A stretch of 64,000 nt of DNA, from the NCBI RefSeq assembly GCF_018829635.1, contig NZ_JAHKKG010000001.1, positions 310,001-374,000 on the forward strand, in the 5' to 3' direction. This DNA is from Paractinoplanes bogorensis (GTDB taxonomy: Bacteria; Actinomycetota; Actinomycetes; Mycobacteriales; Micromonosporaceae). The position numbers and the translations under genes are program-made. Positions 1 to 8,487 of the stretch are shown here, piece by piece. Within the stretch, counting starts at the first letter, position 1. Each line of letters starts with the position of its first letter. The notes under the pieces are model-generated. The model made no database searches, was not told the DNA's origin, and saw only the letters and a list, made by a program, of their open reading frames with translations.

Positions 1-446
1 TGACCGCCGGTAGCCAGATCGTCGAAGAGGGCGCGGTTGAAGGCGTTCATCCCCGGCAGCCCGCGCAGGTCGAAGAACCGCAGGTCGACCGTCTCCGGGT
101 CGGCCCGGTCGAGCCGCCCTGACCACGACTCGGCGCGGTAGGTCACCGAGATGACCTGGCACTGGTCCCCGTTGGGATAGACCAGGAGACACTCCGGACC
201 CGATCGGGCCATCAGCAGCGTCAGTTCGCCGGCGAGCAGGCCGGTCTCCTCCCGGAGTTCCCGGCGGGCGGCCTCCTCGAGCCGCTCACCCGGTTCCACC
301 GCACCACCCGGGATGCACCACGTGCGGTCGTCGGAGCGCTGCTGCAGGAGGATGCGCCCGCGGTCGTCCCGGACGAGCACACCGGCCGCTGCGACCACCA
401 GCGGTTCGTGGCCGACCAGCGGGCGCAGTCTCTCCACGTAGGACAT
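1..446 (-). CDS. NUDIX hydrolase, 3' end cut by window edge
   Basis: The visible 148 residues contain a complete Nudix box: Gly48, Glu54, Arg62-Glu63-Leu64, Glu66-Glu67 and Gly69-Leu70 in the spacing G-x5-E-x7-REL-x-EE-x-GL. The family hydrolyses nucleoside diphosphates linked to another group with Mg2+ bound by the box glutamates; the substrate cannot be told from sequence. The start ATG at 446 is chosen because the homologous part begins a few residues later and a TATGCT hexamer lies 6 nt upstream, which suggests leaderless transcription. The gene continues beyond position 1. It lies just downstream of the UDP-sugar dehydrogenase gene on the same strand, with a 14-nt gap holding its own promoter-like hexamer. 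Confidence 0.9.
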   Translation of the reverse strand, partial: MSYVERLRPLVGHEPLVVAAAGVLVRDDRGRILLQQRSDDRTWCIPGGAVEPGERLEEAARRELREETGLLAGELTLLMARSGPECLLVYPNGDQCQVISVTYRAESWSGRLDRADPETVDLRFFDLRGLPGMNAFNRALFDDLATGG

Positions 447-452
447 GCCGGG

Positions 453-458
453 AGCATA
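453..458 (-). promoter_or_regulatory. -10-like hexamer TATGCT, leaderless start of NUDIX gene
   Basis: On the minus strand TATGCT ends 6 nt before the ATG at 446, with no Shine-Dalgarno sequence between. The same arrangement recurs at many starts in this window. Confidence 0.55.
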
Positions 459-460
459 GG

Positions 461-1702
461 TCAGAGGCGGTGTGCCTCCGGATGGGTCGTCGCACCGCGG
501 GTGTCGAAGAAGCGCTTGGCCACGGCGGCCAGCCGATCCACCTCGTACGCGCGATGGTTCTGCACCAGGATCACCAGGTCGGCCGCGGCCACCGCACCCA
601 GCACATCGTCGGTGCCGGGGACGATCCAATCCCGCACGTACGGGTCGTGGAACGTGACCGCTGCACCGAGCGACTGCAGGTGCCGGGCCAGCGGCGCAGC
701 CGGCGATTCCCGCTGGTCGGCGATGTCCGGCTTGTAGGTCACGCCCAGCAGCAGGATCGACGCGCCGTGGACGGCCTGGCCGTCGGCGTTCAGCAGGTTC
801 TGGGCGCGACGGGCCACATAGGACGGCATGGTCGCGTTGATCTCCTGGGCCAGTTCCACGAAGCGGAACGGGTAGCCGAGCCGGCTGCGGACGTTGTGCG
901 ACAGGTAGTTCGGGTCGATCGGGATGCAGTGCCCGCCCACTCCGGGACCGGGATAGAACGCCTGGAAGCCGAACGGTTTGGTGGACGCGGCGCGGATCAC
1001 GTCCCACAGGTCGATGTCGAGCTCGTGGCAGAACCGGGCCATCTCGTTGACCAGCGCGATGTTGACATGCCGGTAGGTGTTCTCCAGCAGCTTCGCGGTT
1101 TCCGCTTCGCGGGTTCCTCTCGTACGGACCACGGTGTCGACGAATCGCCCGTAGAACTCGGCGGCGCGGTCAGTGCAGGACGGGCTGAATCCACCGACCA
1201 CCTTGGGGGTGTTGCGCGCGCCGAACACCGGATTGCCGGGATCGATGCGCTCGGGCGAGAACGCCAGATGGAAGTCGACGCCCGCGGTCAGCCCGGAGAG
1301 CGATTCGAGCAACGGCCGTACGACCTCGTCGGTGGTGCCCGGATAGGTGGTCGACTCCAGCACCACGAGCATGCCCGGCCGCAGGTTGCGCCCGATCGCC
1401 GCGACGGCCCCGCGCACCGCGGTCAGGTCGGGCCCGTCACCCTCGGCGAGCGGCGTCGGCACGCAGATCACCGCGGCGTCACACGAGGCGATCAGAGTCT
1501 CGTCGGTGGTCGGTGTGAAAGCCGACATGGCCGCGATGTCGGCGTCGGTCAGGTCGTCGACGTGGGACCGGCCGGCGGCCAGCGCGGCGACCACGTCGGC
1601 GCGCACGTCGTATCCGAGCACGGACAGTCCGGCCCGCACGGCCTGCTGGGCGAGCGGCAGTCCGACGTAGCCCAGCCCGAGGATGACGACGTCGTATCTC
1701 AT
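461..1702 (-). CDS. UDP-sugar 6-dehydrogenase (UDP-GlcNAc/UDP-glucose dehydrogenase family)
   Basis: This 413-residue protein has the full three-domain layout of nucleotide-sugar dehydrogenases. The NAD-binding Rossmann motif GLGYVG is at residues 9-14, and the catalytic cysteine is Cys259 in the motif GGHCIPIDP. The GGHCIP form is usual in the WbpA/TviB/WecC branch that oxidises UDP-HexNAc to the uronic acid, rather than in plain UDP-glucose dehydrogenases, so a HexNAc-uronate product is the better guess. Its start codon overlaps the stop of the upstream Stealth gene by 4 bases (ATGA), so the two are translationally coupled. The pair probably makes and transfers activated sugars for a cell-surface polysaccharide. 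Confidence 0.9.
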   Translation of the reverse strand: MRYDVVILGLGYVGLPLAQQAVRAGLSVLGYDVRADVVAALAAGRSHVDDLTDADIAAMSAFTPTTDETLIASCDAAVICVPTPLAEGDGPDLTAVRGAVAAIGRNLRPGMLVVLESTTYPGTTDEVVRPLLESLSGLTAGVDFHLAFSPERIDPGNPVFGARNTPKVVGGFSPSCTDRAAEFYGRFVDTVVRTRGTREAETAKLLENTYRHVNIALVNEMARFCHELDIDLWDVIRAASTKPFGFQAFYPGPGVGGHCIPIDPNYLSHNVRSRLGYPFRFVELAQEINATMPSYVARRAQNLLNADGQAVHGASILLLGVTYKPDIADQRESPAAPLARHLQSLGAAVTFHDPYVRDWIVPGTDDVLGAVAAADLVILVQNHRAYEVDRLAAVAKRFFDTRGATTHPEAHRL

Positions 1703-3321
1703 CGAGCCTCCACCGGACGGAGCGCACTTACCGGCGTACGAGGGGAAGGGGTTGATCTTGGTGGTGATTCCCAGCGTGATGGTGCCGGGAGATAGGCCGG
1801 CAGGAACTCGGCCAGCATGGCGGCCTGCTCGGCCATCTCGTCCGGCCCGGAGGCGGTGTCGTTGAGGCAGAACGCGTCCAGGTGCCGCCGGTGCAGCAGC
1901 CGGGCCAGGTGGAACGGGGTCGCCGGGTCGGCCAGATCGGTGTAGAGATAGCTGATCTGGCCGGGGGCGGCGCGGCCGGTGAGATAGGCGTAGTACTGCT
2001 GGAGTGACGACAGCAGCGCGATGTCGTCGGGGTGGCGGAACTGGTGCGCGGCCGTCGCCTCGACCTCGCCCGCGAACCGCTGCTCGATCTCGGCCAGCAC
2101 GCTGCGTCGCGACGGGTGCGGCGTGTGCTTCATCTTGCGGGTCAGCACCCGGCCGAACGCGCTCTGGATGAGCTGGCGGTTGTTCTTGCCGGCCGAGTCG
2201 GCGGGGGCGTCGGCCGCAGTGCGCGGCGCCGAGCTGACCAGCGCGCCGGACGGGAAGAAGCGGGTCAGCCCGCCCGGCGTGAAGAACAGCTCGGGCGCGA
2301 CCGGCCGGCCCAGAAAGACGTCGTCGTTGAGGTAGAGGAAATGCTCGGACAGGTCCGGGATGCGGTGCAGGCGCGACTCGATGGCCTGCGAGTTGAAGGT
2401 CGGCAGCCGCCCGGTGCCGCCGAAGATCTCGCGGTGGGTGACCACGGTCAGGTCACGGCGCGTGGTGTCGAGCCAGGCCGGTATCTGACCGTCGGTGACC
2501 AGATAGACATGGCGGATCCAGGGTGCGTACGCGTGCAGTGAGCGCAACGAGTAGCGCAGCTCGTCCCGCGAGTGGAAGCGGGAGTCGTTGGCCGCCTGCT
2601 CGTTCGTGCCGGCCACCCAGCCGTTCTCGCGCAGCGCCCGGAGTTTGCGGGCGCGCCAGGCCGGATCGCTGCCGTCGACCCACGTGTAGACGGCGTCGAT
2701 CGGGAACGCGACCCGGTCGGGGCTGACCATCGTGAACACCTCGCGGGTGCGATAGCGGCGGGGCGAGCCGGGCGAGCCGAACGGGCCGAACACCGGCTCG
2801 GCGACCACGATCTCGGGTTCGTCGGCCGCGATCACATCGGCCACCGGGTTGCTGCGCGGTCCGGCCAGCGTCTCGCCCTCGCGCCGCCAGAACTCAATTT
2901 CGCAGCCGTACGCCGGATTTCCCGCCCCGGGCCAGCTGACCCGCAGGACGCGGCCCGGGACAACGCGCTCGAACCGGGCGTTCCCTCCGGACAGCGCGGC
3001 GATGGCCCGGGCCCGGTCGCGCTCGTCGACGGCCACGCCCGTGTTGGTCAGCGAGCTCACCGGGATCCGGAACCAGTCGACGCCGGCGCTGGTCAGGGTG
3101 TCCAGGGTGCGGTCGAGGTTCTCCCGGCGGGCCGTAGCCGGGTCGGGCGCCGTGGAGGCCTCCCGGCGCGAGCCCAGTGGGACCAGCCGCCGGGCGATCC
3201 GCAGGCGCCGGCTCTCGCTCACCAGGGGCAGGAGCCGGCGCTGCATCTGGTTGAGCAGACGTCGCCGCACAGGCCAGGGGGTCAGGCTGAGGATCCGCAC
3301 GAACCGCTCAACTCGGGTCAC
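1699..3321 (-). CDS. Stealth family sugar-phosphate transferase
   Basis: The 540-residue protein carries the conserved regions of the Stealth family: CR1 near residues 207-222 (IDAVYTWVDGSDPAW), CR2 from about 245 (an NDSRF...RDELRYSLRSL stretch) and CR3 near 325 (LYLNDDVF). Stealth proteins transfer hexose-1-phosphate to build phosphodiester-linked polysaccharides; the eukaryotic relative is GlcNAc-1-phosphotransferase. The first 200 residues resemble the N-terminal extension often seen in actinobacterial members. The GTG start at 3321 opens with MTRVERFVRIL; a GAGGAGG stretch lies about 25 nt upstream, too far to be a normal ribosome site, so the start is only moderately sure. It is coupled to the following sugar dehydrogenase gene. 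Confidence 0.9.
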   Translation of the reverse strand: MTRVERFVRILSLTPWPVRRRLLNQMQRRLLPLVSESRRLRIARRLVPLGSRREASTAPDPATARRENLDRTLDTLTSAGVDWFRIPVSSLTNTGVAVDERDRARAIAALSGGNARFERVVPGRVLRVSWPGAGNPAYGCEIEFWRREGETLAGPRSNPVADVIAADEPEIVVAEPVFGPFGSPGSPRRYRTREVFTMVSPDRVAFPIDAVYTWVDGSDPAWRARKLRALRENGWVAGTNEQAANDSRFHSRDELRYSLRSLHAYAPWIRHVYLVTDGQIPAWLDTTRRDLTVVTHREIFGGTGRLPTFNSQAIESRLHRIPDLSEHFLYLNDDVFLGRPVAPELFFTPGGLTRFFPSGALVSSAPRTAADAPADSAGKNNRQLIQSAFGRVLTRKMKHTPHPSRRSVLAEIEQRFAGEVEATAAHQFRHPDDIALLSSLQQYYAYLTGRAAPGQISYLYTDLADPATPFHLARLLHRRHLDAFCLNDTASGPDEMAEQAAMLAEFLPAYLPAPSRWESPPRSTPSPRTPVSALRPVEAR

Positions 3322-3467
3322 CGGAAAGAAGTTGCGTGGCGTCCCTCCTCGGCGGCGAATCGGTGATATACGGGCAATTCGGACTCGGGCTCAGGGTTGT
3401 CACCGATGCGGGAGGTTGCCCGGGTGAGTCATGGTGGAGGCCGAAGCTTCGACTCGGGGAGGCCGAG

Positions 3468-3698
3468 ATGGGCAAGGCCATCGCTTTTCTGGTTGCGTTG
3501 ATCGCCGGTGTGGTCGTGGTCGGCTGGGTGGTCAGCTCGCTGATCGGGCCGGCGCTGTTCTACCTGATCGTGGGCGCCCTGGCGATCGCCGGCGGCTATT
3601 ACGTCTACACGAAGGTCAAGAAGGAGATCGCTCCCGGCACCCGCACGCAGCGGCGGATCGAGGCGGCCGCGAAGACGTACCGGATGCGGAACCGGTAA
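3468..3698 (+). CDS. small membrane protein of unknown function
   Basis: The 76-residue product has two predicted membrane spans, about residues 5-25 and 28-47, followed by a basic cytoplasmic tail rich in Lys and Arg. The ATG at 3468 is preceded by a GGGAGGCCGAG stretch that can act as ribosome site. No enzymatic motif is visible. It precedes ffh on the same strand but a promoter-like TAGGCT separates the two, so they need not be one operon. I do not recognise a named family. Confidence 0.65.
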   Translation: MGKAIAFLVALIAGVVVVGWVVSSLIGPALFYLIVGALAIAGGYYVYTKVKKEIAPGTRTQRRIEAAAKTYRMRNR

Positions 3699-3715
3699 GC
3701 GTCAGCGCGGGCGGC

Positions 3716-3721
3716 TAGGCT
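3716..3721 (+). promoter_or_regulatory. -10-like hexamer TAGGCT upstream of ffh
   Basis: TAGGCT lies 43 nt before the ffh GTG, which would give a short 5' leader of about 35 nt rather than a leaderless message. The leader contains a GGGAAG stretch close to the start. Confidence 0.4.
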
Positions 3722-3764
3722 TGCGGTCATCGACCCACTCTCTTGACCAACGGGAAGTCTTGCC

Positions 3765-5327
3765 GTGTTTGACACTTTGAGTGACCGTCTGTCCGGGATC
3801 TTCACCAAGCTCCGGGGCAAGGGCAAGCTCACCGACGCCGACATCGACGCCACCGCCCGCGAGATCCGTCTCGCACTGCTCGAGGCCGATGTCGCGCTGC
3901 CCGTGGTCAAGGCCTTCATCTTCAACCTGAAGGAGCGCGCCCGCGGGGCCGAGGTCTCCCAGGCGCTCAACCCGGCCCAGCAGATCATCAAGATCGTCCA
4001 CGAGGAGCTGGTCAACACCCTCGGTGGCGAGAACCGGCGGCTGCAGTTCGCCAAGCAGCCACCCACGGTGATCATGCTGGCCGGTCTGCAGGGTGCCGGT
4101 AAGACGACCCTGGCCGGCAAGCTGTCCCGCTGGCTCAAGGGCCAGGGCCACCAGCCGCTGCTGGTCGCAGCCGACCTGCAGCGTCCCAACGCGGTCAACC
4201 AGTTGCAGGTGGTCGGCACCCGGGCCGGCGTCGAGGTCTACGCGCCCGAGCCCGGCAGCGGCGTCGGCGACCCGGTCAAGGTCGCGAAAGACTCGATCGA
4301 GGTCGCCCGGCGCACCGCCAAAGACATCGTCATCGTCGACACCGCCGGTCGTCTCGGCATCGACGAAGAGATGATGCAGCAGGCCCGCGACATCCGCGAC
4401 GCGGTCGACCCCGACGAGGTCATCTTCGTCATCGACGCGATGGTCGGCCAAGACGCGGTGCAGACCGCCGAAGCCTTCCGCGACGGCGTCGGCATCACCG
4501 GCGTGGTGCTCTCCAAGCTCGACGGCGACGCCCGCGGCGGTGCCGCGCTCTCCGTCCGGCACGTCACCGGCCAGCCCATCCTGTTCGCGTCGACCGGTGA
4601 GAAGCTCGAAGACTTCGACCTCTTCCACCCCGACCGGATGGCCAGCCGCATCCTCGGCATGGGTGACGTCCTGACGCTCATCGAGCAGGCCGAGCAGGCC
4701 TTCGACGACGAGCAGAAGGAGAAGATGACCGGCAAACTGCTTGCCGGCGAGTCCTTCACCCTCGAAGACTTCCTCGACCAGCTCATCGCCGTGCGCCGGA
4801 TGGGCCCGATCGCCAACATCCTGGGCATGATGCCCGGCATGGGCCAGATGAAGGACCAGCTGGCCGAGCTCGACGACAGCCACTTCGACCGGGTCACCGC
4901 GATCATCCGCTCGATGACCCCGGCCGAGCGCACCAACCCCAAGATCCTCAACGGTTCCCGCCGCGCCCGCATCGCCAACGGCTCCGGCGTCACCGTCATG
5001 GACGTCAACCAGCTGCTCAACCGCTTCGCCGACGCGCAGAAGATGATGAAGCAGATGGGCGGCATGATGGGCCTGCCCGGCGGCAACCGGCGCAAGGCCA
5101 CCAAGAGCCCCAAGAACAAGCGCAAGGGCACCAAAGGCGGAAACAACCGTCCCCGTACGGGTGGTGGCGGCGGGGGTCTTCCCGCGGGCTTCCCGGGCGG
5201 CATGCCGCAGCTGCCGCCGGGCCTCGACCCGAACGCGCTGGGCGGCGCCGGGGGCGGCTTCAACCTGCCCAATCTCGACTTCAACAAGCTGATGAAGCAG
5301 CAGAAGGACGACAAGGACAAGCGCTGA
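3765..5327 (+). CDS. ffh: signal recognition particle GTPase Ffh
   Basis: The 520-residue protein is the SRP54 homologue that binds signal sequences on ribosomes and docks with FtsY. The N domain occupies residues 1-90. The G domain shows the P-loop GLQGAGKTT near residue 107, DTAGR near 191 and the SKLDGDARGG element near 250. The methionine-rich M domain (300-440) holds repeated Met-Met-Lys-Gln-Met stretches. The C-terminal 80 residues are a basic then Gly/Pro/Asn-rich extension, common in actinobacteria. Translation starts at GTG 3765 (MFDTLSDRL). Length is slightly above the usual 450-500 because of the tail. Confidence 0.98.
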   Translation: MFDTLSDRLSGIFTKLRGKGKLTDADIDATAREIRLALLEADVALPVVKAFIFNLKERARGAEVSQALNPAQQIIKIVHEELVNTLGGENRRLQFAKQPPTVIMLAGLQGAGKTTLAGKLSRWLKGQGHQPLLVAADLQRPNAVNQLQVVGTRAGVEVYAPEPGSGVGDPVKVAKDSIEVARRTAKDIVIVDTAGRLGIDEEMMQQARDIRDAVDPDEVIFVIDAMVGQDAVQTAEAFRDGVGITGVVLSKLDGDARGGAALSVRHVTGQPILFASTGEKLEDFDLFHPDRMASRILGMGDVLTLIEQAEQAFDDEQKEKMTGKLLAGESFTLEDFLDQLIAVRRMGPIANILGMMPGMGQMKDQLAELDDSHFDRVTAIIRSMTPAERTNPKILNGSRRARIANGSGVTVMDVNQLLNRFADAQKMMKQMGGMMGLPGGNRRKATKSPKNKRKGTKGGNNRPRTGGGGGGLPAGFPGGMPQLPPGLDPNALGGAGGGFNLPNLDFNKLMKQQKDDKDKR

Positions 5328-5353
5328 CCGCAGATTGGTGATCTAGGCATGGG

Positions 5354-5359
5354 TACAGT
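5354..5359 (+). promoter_or_regulatory. -10-like hexamer TACAGT before Uma2 gene
   Basis: TACAGT ends 6 nt before GTG 5366, the spacing seen at other leaderless starts here. A second in-frame start, ATG 5390, has its own GAGGAGG ribosome site, so both leaderless and leadered starts are possible. Confidence 0.4.
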
Positions 5360-5389
5360 AGGCTCGTGACACCCCCTGAGGAGGTCCCG

Positions 5390-5992
5390 ATGACTGCGGC
5401 CCTGCAGCTGCCGAGCCTGCTGGATGAGAAGCAGGACTGGACCGTCGACGACCTGGCGAGCCTTCCGAAGGATCTTCGTTACGAGTTGATCGACGGAAGG
5501 CTCGTGGTGTCGCCGTCTCCCACCCCGATTCACCAAGACCTGGCTGTCCGGCTGCTGCTGATGCTCGAGGCCGGCTGTCCGCCGGAACTCATGGTGGTCA
5601 CCGACCTCTCGGTGCGGATCGATGCGAGTCGTGAGCCACGACCGGATGTAGTCGTGATCGACCGGAAGCTGGTCAGCGTCAGCCCCGTTCCGGTAGAGGC
5701 GGCCGTGCTGGCCATCGAGGTCATCTCGCCCGACTCGACCATTCGTGACCTGCATTCCAAGCCGCGAATGCTGGCGAAGGCCGGGCTGCCGCATTACTGG
5801 GTGCTCGATCCGTTCCATTCGGACGGCATCGTTCTCGCGGTGTTCCGGCTCGGGCCGGACGAGCAGTATTCGCTCGTGACCGAGACCCACCAGGCCTTCA
5901 CGACCGACGTGCCGTTCCCGGTGACGGTCGATCTTCCGGCCCTCAACGATCGCCGGCGGATGCTTCTGGCTGACACCCCGCCTGAGCGCTGA
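5390..5992 (+). CDS. Uma2 family (DUF820) restriction-endonuclease-fold protein
   Basis: The 200-residue product matches the Uma2/DUF820 pattern: a central PD-(D/E)XK-like core with RYELIDGRLVVSPSP near the N-terminus, then RPDVVVID and AIEVISPDST, where the aspartate and glutamate are the presumed metal ligands, and a LPHYWVLDP strand. The family is very abundant in actinobacteria and cyanobacteria; its role is not established, although it is often called a putative endonuclease. ATG 5390 is chosen because GAGGAGG lies 4 nt upstream; GTG 5366 would add eight residues. It stands alone between ffh and an amidohydrolase gene. Confidence 0.85.
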   Translation: MTAALQLPSLLDEKQDWTVDDLASLPKDLRYELIDGRLVVSPSPTPIHQDLAVRLLLMLEAGCPPELMVVTDLSVRIDASREPRPDVVVIDRKLVSVSPVPVEAAVLAIEVISPDSTIRDLHSKPRMLAKAGLPHYWVLDPFHSDGIVLAVFRLGPDEQYSLVTETHQAFTTDVPFPVTVDLPALNDRRRMLLADTPPER

Positions 5993-6007
5993 TACCCCCA
6001 CCTCGGG

Positions 6008-6014
6008 TAGGACT
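6008..6014 (+). promoter_or_regulatory. TAGGACT element before amidohydrolase gene
   Basis: TAGGACT lies 6-7 nt before ATG 6021 with no ribosome-binding sequence, an imperfect version of the TAnnnT leaderless element used elsewhere in the window. Confidence 0.35.
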
Positions 6015-6020
6015 GTCGGT

Positions 6021-7100
6021 ATGGCGTTTCATGTGCGTGGGACGGTTCTGCCCGACGGCGAGACCAAAGACCTCTGGCTGGTGGGGGATCGGGTCACCTA
6101 CGAACCCGTCCGCGACGCCGAGACGATCAGTGACGGTGGGTTTGTCGTGCCGGGGCTGGTCGACGCGCACTGCCACCTCGGGATCGCCTTCGGGGCCAAG
6201 CCGATTCAGAGCCTCGACCAGGCCCGCGAACTGGCCGCCACCGACCGCGACGCGGGTGTGCTGGCCCTGCGCGACGCCGGGTCGCCCTACCCCTATCCCG
6301 AGCTCGAGGACGAACCCGAGATCCCCCGCCTCGCGCGGGCCGGCCGGCATGTGGCGGCACCGCGGCGCTATCTGCGGGATGTGGGCATCGAGGTCGACGG
6401 TGCGGCCGACGTGCGGGCCGCGGTGACCGAGCAGGCCAAGGCCGGCAACGGCTGGGTCAAGCTGGTCGGCGACTGGATCTCCCGCGACAGCGGTGACCTC
6501 GCGCCCTCGTGGGACGCGGCGACCATGGCGGCCGCCGTCGACGCGGCCCATGCGGCCGGCGTGCGCGCCGCCGTGCACACGTTCTCCGAGGAGGGCGTCG
6601 AGCTCATGGTTCGCGCCGGCGTCGACTCGGTCGAGCACGGCACCGGGCTGTCGTTCGACCTGATCGACGAGATGGCGCGGCGGGGCACGGCTCTGGTGCC
6701 CACGATGATCAACATTCGGACGTTCGGCGGGATCGCCGACCGGGCCCGGGGCAAGTTCGACACGTACGCGGACCACATGGTCGCGCTGCAGGAACGGTTC
6801 CCGTCGGTGGTGCGCGCCGCCTACGAGGCCGGCGTTCCGATCTACGTCGGCACCGACGCCGGCGGGGGCATCCGGCACGGGCTGGTCGCCGAGGAGATGC
6901 TGATCCTCGAGGAGGCCGGGCTGCCCGCCGCCGAGATCCTGGCCATGGCCTCGTGGCGGGCCCGCGAGTGGCTCGGCTTCCCCGGGCTGGTCGAGGGCGG
7001 CCTGGCCGACCTGGTCGTCTACGAGACCGACCCGCGCGCGGACCTGCGAGTGGTCCGCGCGCCGAGCCGCATCGTGCTGAAGGGCCGCGTCATCCGCTGA
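6021..7100 (+). CDS. metal-dependent amidohydrolase
   Basis: The 359-residue protein belongs to the amidohydrolase superfamily (TIM-barrel hydrolases acting on C-N bonds). Visible metal-site elements are H50-x-H52 in DAHCHLG, later histidines in AAVHTFSEEG and DSVEHGTGL, and the aspartate in VGTDAGGG, in the usual order. The C-terminal GLADLVVYETDP segment is the typical small beta-sandwich of imidazolonepropionase-like members. The substrate is unknown. The gene appears to be monocistronic, and its last 11 bases overlap the convergent beta-propeller gene. Confidence 0.9.
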   Translation: MAFHVRGTVLPDGETKDLWLVGDRVTYEPVRDAETISDGGFVVPGLVDAHCHLGIAFGAKPIQSLDQARELAATDRDAGVLALRDAGSPYPYPELEDEPEIPRLARAGRHVAAPRRYLRDVGIEVDGAADVRAAVTEQAKAGNGWVKLVGDWISRDSGDLAPSWDAATMAAAVDAAHAAGVRAAVHTFSEEGVELMVRAGVDSVEHGTGLSFDLIDEMARRGTALVPTMINIRTFGGIADRARGKFDTYADHMVALQERFPSVVRAAYEAGVPIYVGTDAGGGIRHGLVAEEMLILEEAGLPAAEILAMASWRAREWLGFPGLVEGGLADLVVYETDPRADLRVVRAPSRIVLKGRVIR

Positions 7101-8487
7101 TGTCGTAGATCTGCAGATCGCGCGGGCTGTTGCAGGCCAGCCGGTCGCCGGACGCCACACACATGTCGTTGTCGACCGGGATCCGCCCGTGCCGGGTGGC
7201 CTGATAGCCGGGGACGGCAATGGTCGCCACCTCGCCCGAGCCGAGCGTCGGCAACGCCAGCAGCCGCCCGTCGTCGAGCCAGCTGACCTGCGACTCGAGG
7301 ATGCGCAGGGCCTGCTCGCCCCGTTCGTCGAACAGGACGGCCATCTGACCGGTGCTCACCAGCACCTGTGTGCCCCGCGCCGAGATCGACGTACCCATGC
7401 TCGGCCCGGGCACCGACCAGATCTTCTTGCCCTGCGCCACGTCGACCGCAGTCACCGTGGTCAGCGCGTTGTCACCCTGGTCGAGCACGCACACCCGGCC
7501 CGGCCCGCAGGCGGTCAGCCCGGCCGGCGAATGTCCGGCACCCTCCTGGAGGATCACACTCGAGGCGCCGGTCACCAGGTTGGAGGTGACCACGCGATAG
7601 GCCTCGCCGTCGCAACACCCCGCGCCGATTTCATACAGCCATTCCCCGTACGGGATGAAATTGCTCCCCGCCTGCGCCGGTGACGCCGGGGTGATCGTCC
7701 GGACCAGGGTGCCCGTGCCGGCGTCGCGCACCTGGAGCTTGCCGGTCTGCGTGACCAGCACGACCCGGCCGCCGGCCGGATCCCCGACCACTCGCAGGAC
7801 CTTGTCGGGGCCGCTGGTGGCACCGGGGTCGACCGACCACAGCTTCCGCCCGGTCCGCCAGTCGTGCGCGTCGACCTGCCCGTTGATGTCCCACCGCCGG
7901 ACCAGCGCCTTCTCGAACGGCACCACCTCGTCCAGGTCACCGGCGGTCAGCACCCAGTCGCCCGTGTCCGCACCGGCCGGGTTCATCACGTGGATCGTGC
8001 TGTCGACCGAGACCATCACGCCCTGCTCGGTCGCGCGCACGCCCCAGCCCACCAACTCCGAGTCGAACCCGTTCAGGCCGGTCACCTTCCAGTCGACGGC
8101 CCCGCTGTGCAGGTCGGCCGCGAGCACGCTGACCGAGTTCTGACCGGCGCGCCAGGCGGTGAAGACCCGGCCTCCGGCGATCACCGGCGACTGATCCTGG
8201 GTCTTGACGCCGAACGGGATCGGGCTGCCCACCATCGTCGCCGGTCCCACGAGGGTGGAGACCGACGGACTCGGTGCGACCGTCTTGTGGTCGGCGCGCC
8301 GCTCGGTGCCGCCGCCGACGGCCACGCCGACGCCGGCCAGTACGACGGCGACCGCGGCGGCCGTCGCAAGGATGCCGTTGCGGGTGCGCTGCCGTCCCCG
8401 CGTACGGGCCTGGGCGGCTGTTCCGAGCGGAATGGCGTCGGCCTGCCGGGCCACCGAGGCGAAGATGTCGTCGAGGTCAGTGGGCAT
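7090..8487 (-). CDS. membrane-anchored PQQ-like beta-propeller protein, probable sigma-factor partner
   Basis: The 465-residue protein has a short cytoplasmic N-terminus (about 35 residues), one membrane span near 38-58, and an extracellular region of repeated beta-propeller blades (tryptophan-containing repeats such as WKVTGLNGFDS and IWSVPGPSMG) like those of PQQ-type propellers. A Cys-Cys pair (GAGCCDGEAYR) lies in the middle. Its start codon overlaps the end of the ECF sigma factor gene by 11 bases, so the two are co-translated. By position it may act as an anti-sigma factor or signal sensor, with the short N-terminus binding the sigma factor; this is inference, since no zinc-binding anti-sigma motif is seen. 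Confidence 0.8.
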   Translation of the reverse strand: MPTDLDDIFASVARQADAIPLGTAAQARTRGRQRTRNGILATAAAVAVVLAGVGVAVGGGTERRADHKTVAPSPSVSTLVGPATMVGSPIPFGVKTQDQSPVIAGGRVFTAWRAGQNSVSVLAADLHSGAVDWKVTGLNGFDSELVGWGVRATEQGVMVSVDSTIHVMNPAGADTGDWVLTAGDLDEVVPFEKALVRRWDINGQVDAHDWRTGRKLWSVDPGATSGPDKVLRVVGDPAGGRVVLVTQTGKLQVRDAGTGTLVRTITPASPAQAGSNFIPYGEWLYEIGAGCCDGEAYRVVTSNLVTGASSVILQEGAGHSPAGLTACGPGRVCVLDQGDNALTTVTAVDVAQGKKIWSVPGPSMGTSISARGTQVLVSTGQMAVLFDERGEQALRILESQVSWLDDGRLLALPTLGSGEVATIAVPGYQATRHGRIPVDNDMCVASGDRLACNSPRDLQIYDISG